From Streptosporangiaceae bacterium (GTDB lineage Bacteria > Actinomycetota > Actinomycetes > Streptosporangiales > Streptosporangiaceae), in the NCBI GenBank assembly GCA_030039095.1, contig JASHQP010000160.1, positions 1 to 7,719 on the forward strand: 7,719 bases of DNA, given 5' to 3'. Made by a program: the position numbers and the translations under genes. The first letter of the stretch is position 1; each line of letters opens with the position of its first letter. Positions 6,483 through 7,719 of the stretch are shown piece by piece. The notes under the pieces were generated by a model, which was not told the DNA's origin, did not search any database, and saw only the letters and a list, made by a program, of their open reading frames with translations.

Positions 6483-6785
6483 TCAGATGGGGCTCTCCGG
6501 GTGGTGGAAGTCCCACTCTTCCAGCGCGGCGACGGACAGCCAGTCGAGCCCGCGCCCGGCCTCGGCCTCGATCCCGTGCGCAAGGGCAGCGAGCGCGGCG
6601 GCCGCCGCGTAGCCGTCCGACTCGTCGGCGGGATCGGAGGCGCCCTCCAGGGCGTGGACGAGCAGCTCTTTCGCCGCGGCCGACCGGGCGGGCGACGGGC
6701 CGTAGGAGTTGGCCAGCGCGGCGATGGCCCGGCGCACCACGCGCTCGGCCAGCCCGTCCGTCATCGATACCCGTCGCTCTGGCAC
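6483..6785 (-). CDS. Small protein of unknown function
   Basis: I do not recognise this 100-residue protein. It is Ala-rich, with predicted long helices (LAERVVRRAIAALANSYG, ARSAAAKELLVHAL, YAAAAALAALAHGIEAEAG). The tail is acidic and aromatic and includes LDWLSVAALEEWDFHHPE. There is no signal peptide, metal motif or convincing membrane helix. GTG 6785 is chosen because AGGAGG (6790-6795) lies four bases before it and a TAGGAT -10 lies about 28 bases upstream. ATG 6800 would give 105 residues but would place that AGGAGG inside the coding sequence; ATG 6764 is a third option with a poor ribosome-binding site. The gene converges on the thiamine-binding gene with a gap of seven bases, too short for separate terminators. 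The start choice is less sure than the gene itself. Confidence 0.7.
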   Translation of the reverse strand: MPERRVSMTDGLAERVVRRAIAALANSYGPSPARSAAAKELLVHALEGASDPADESDGYAAAAALAALAHGIEAEAGRGLDWLSVAALEEWDFHHPESPI

Positions 6786-6812
6786 GGTGCCTCCTGTCAT
6801 CGGCGCACGCGC

Positions 6813-6818
6813 ATCCTA
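6813..6818 (-). promoter_or_regulatory. -10 element TAGGAT for the small unknown gene
   Basis: On the minus strand TAGGAT matches the actinobacterial -10 pattern. Transcription would begin near 6805, leaving about a 20-base leader containing AGGAGG before GTG 6785. The -35 region is weak (a TGA core near 6837-6842, about 18 bases away). Confidence 0.4.
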
Positions 6819-6832
6819 CCCACCGCCCTGCA

Positions 6833-7030
6833 ATGATCAGCGTCGCCGCGCCAAGCGATCTGGGACGCCTGGCGGACCTAGGGCTGCTGGACCCCCAAGG
6901 TGAAACCCGAGGACGCCACTTCTCCGCTGGCGAACCGCTGCGGGCACTACGCGACGAAAGCCGTAAGCGCCTTCGGCCGCTTGTTGACCCTTATCCCTGG
7001 ATGCGGCCGCGGCTGGCAGGGGCCAGCTGA
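6833..7030 (+). pseudogene. 5'-truncated remnant resembling the C-terminal winged helix of Fic-family proteins
   Basis: An open frame of 65 codons, from ATG 6833 to TGA at 7028-7030. The sequence opens in the middle of what looks like a DNA-binding helix, AAPSDLGRLADLGLLDP, then a wing-like GETRGRHFSAGEPLRALRDE and a tail RRLRPLVDPYPW-like (here RKRLRPLVDPYPWMRP). The order 'S-DL-RL-LGLL-GRGR-Y/F-LRAL' is what I know from the winged helix at the end of many actinobacterial Fic (AMP-transferase) proteins, but the Fic core HPFxxGNGR is absent. There is no Shine-Dalgarno before the ATG, and the frame stays open upstream into sequence unlike the family. I therefore read it as a decayed fragment. 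It may instead be a real very small protein or another wHTH protein's tail; my assignment comes from pattern memory only. Confidence 0.4.
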
Positions 7031-7043
7031 AGGGTTCCCGGAA

Positions 7044-7055
7044 GATGGCGCCATC
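7044..7055. repeat. 12-base perfect palindrome between the adn-type gene and the remnant
   Basis: GATGGCGCCATC is self-complementary with no spacer. It lies 49 bases beyond the stop codon of the helicase-nuclease gene and 14 bases beyond the stop of the Fic-like remnant. It could be a protein-binding site or a weak cruciform; without a loop or T-run it is a poor terminator. Confidence 0.3.
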
Positions 7056-7103
7056 GGACACCGGGGCGAACTCATCATCGGACGGCCAGTCAGCGGCTTC
7101 GGG

Positions 7104-7719
7104 TCAGGCGGCCGGGATGGTCTCGACCAGCGCGGCGAGGCCTGCCTCGTCGAGCAGGTCGGCGGGCCGGACCGTGGTGTCCTCGCGCACGTAGTAGAAC
7201 GCCGCGCGCACCTCGTCGACCGGCACGCCGGCCAGGGCGGCCCAGGCCAGGCGGTAGGCGGCGAGCTGCACCGCCACGGCGCGCTCCTCGTCCGGTGAGG
7301 CGGGCGGGCGCCCGGTCTTCCAGTCCACGACGTCGTAGCCGCCTCCCGGCGCGTCGGCGAAGACGGCGTCGATCCGGCCGCGGACCAGCCGGTCGCCGAT
7401 CAGCGTCTCGAACGGCACCTCGACCTCGCATGGCCACCGGCCCGACCACTCGCCCGCCTCGAACCGCTCCCTGAGGTCGGCGACGTCCTGATCCTCGTCT
7501 CGCTCCAGGTCGGAGTCGGCCGCGCCGAGCAGGTCGCCGGGGCCGAGCAGCCGCTGCGGCCCGTACCGCTGCTCCAGCCAGCTGTGGAACTCGGTGCCGC
7601 GGCGTGCCAGCGGCGCCGGCGACCGCGGCATGGGCCGCCGCACCTGCTGGGCCAGCTCCGCGGGGTCCCTGGCGACCGTCACCAGCGAGGACACCGGGAG
7701 CCGCCGGGGCAGGCCGACC
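7104..7719 (-). CDS. ATP-dependent helicase-nuclease, C-terminal RecB-type nuclease domain (AdnAB-like), partial
   Basis: Only the last 205 residues lie in the window; the frame is open through the right edge, so the gene is cut by the window, not truncated. Seen: the RecB/AddAB-type PD-(D/E)XK nuclease motifs in order. ARRGTEFHSWLEQR carries the His of motif I, VRGRIDAVFAD the metal-binding Asp, YDVVDWKTGRPP the Asp-x-Lys core, and VQLAAYRLAWA the Q-x3-Y motif. AFYYVREDTTVRPADL forms the closing strand. This combination is the C-terminus of actinobacterial UvrD-like helicase-nucleases such as AdnA and AdnB, which resect double-strand DNA ends for recombination; the helicase motor would lie to the right of the window. 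As the last gene before nudC on this strand it is more likely the AdnB-type subunit, by analogy with mycobacteria, but the visible part cannot settle A versus B. Catalytic residues are intact. The stop is TGA at 7104-7106. Confidence 0.9.
   Translation of the reverse strand, partial: VGLPRRLPVSSLVTVARDPAELAQQVRRPMPRSPAPLARRGTEFHSWLEQRYGPQRLLGPGDLLGAADSDLERDEDQDVADLRERFEAGEWSGRWPCEVEVPFETLIGDRLVRGRIDAVFADAPGGGYDVVDWKTGRPPASPDEERAVAVQLAAYRLAWAALAGVPVDEVRAAFYYVREDTTVRPADLLDEAGLAALVETIPAA

Noticed and set aside
4937..6583. Minus-strand open frame of 548 codons
   Set aside because: Antisense to the XRE, isomerase-family and thiamine-binding genes, all of which have clear family motifs on the plus strand.
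6837..7061. Minus-strand frame of 74 codons between the small gene and the helicase-nuclease
   Set aside because: Low-complexity Ala/Arg/Pro composition, no ribosome-binding site, and it overlaps the more protein-like plus-strand remnant.

Overview
The window is GC-rich (roughly 70 percent by eye), uses many GTG starts, and encodes a mycothiol-dependent maleylpyruvate-isomerase-family protein together with the tail of an AdnAB-type helicase-nuclease. Together these point to the chromosome of an actinobacterium, outside any obvious phage or plasmid. I cannot name the genus.

Layout. Positions 1-155 hold no gene I can support. A sulfotransferase-fold protein is on the minus strand (156-1523). 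After a 118-base gap comes a minus-strand pair, an M20-family metallopeptidase (2580-3992) followed by the NAD(+) diphosphatase nudC (1642-2583), joined by a 4-base GTGA overlap. Immediately upstream of that pair, on the same strand, is a broken MFS exporter gene (about 3997-4640): its first transmembrane segment is in one frame and the rest in another, and only about half a transporter remains. Its ribosome-binding site and GTG start lie in the last copy of a 28-base tandem repeat (4630-4713, with degenerate copies to 4764). Divergent from it is an XRE-type repressor gene (4827-5276). Between the two is a perfect 15-base palindrome (4769-4783) in the most AT-rich stretch of the window, a good operator candidate.

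Further right on the plus strand come a mycothiol-dependent isomerase-family protein (5363-6157), apparently read from a leaderless transcript, and a small thiamine-binding DUF77 protein (6182-6475) 24 bases behind it. A small protein of unknown function (6483-6785, minus) converges on them with a 7-base gap. Next is a 5'-truncated gene remnant resembling the C-terminal winged helix of Fic-family proteins (6833-7030). The right edge cuts through a UvrD/RecB-type helicase-nuclease (7104-7719, minus), of which only the C-terminal nuclease domain is visible.

How the parts relate. nudC near the AdnAB recombination nuclease is an arrangement I recall from mycobacteria, so the minus-strand genes may be an old chromosomal neighbourhood. 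The XRE/MFS pair and the Fic-like fragment look like accessory material that entered and is decaying. I did not find a convincing new multi-gene system. The most unusual structure is the tandem duplication of a translation-initiation region in front of the broken exporter, next to the palindromic operator candidate.
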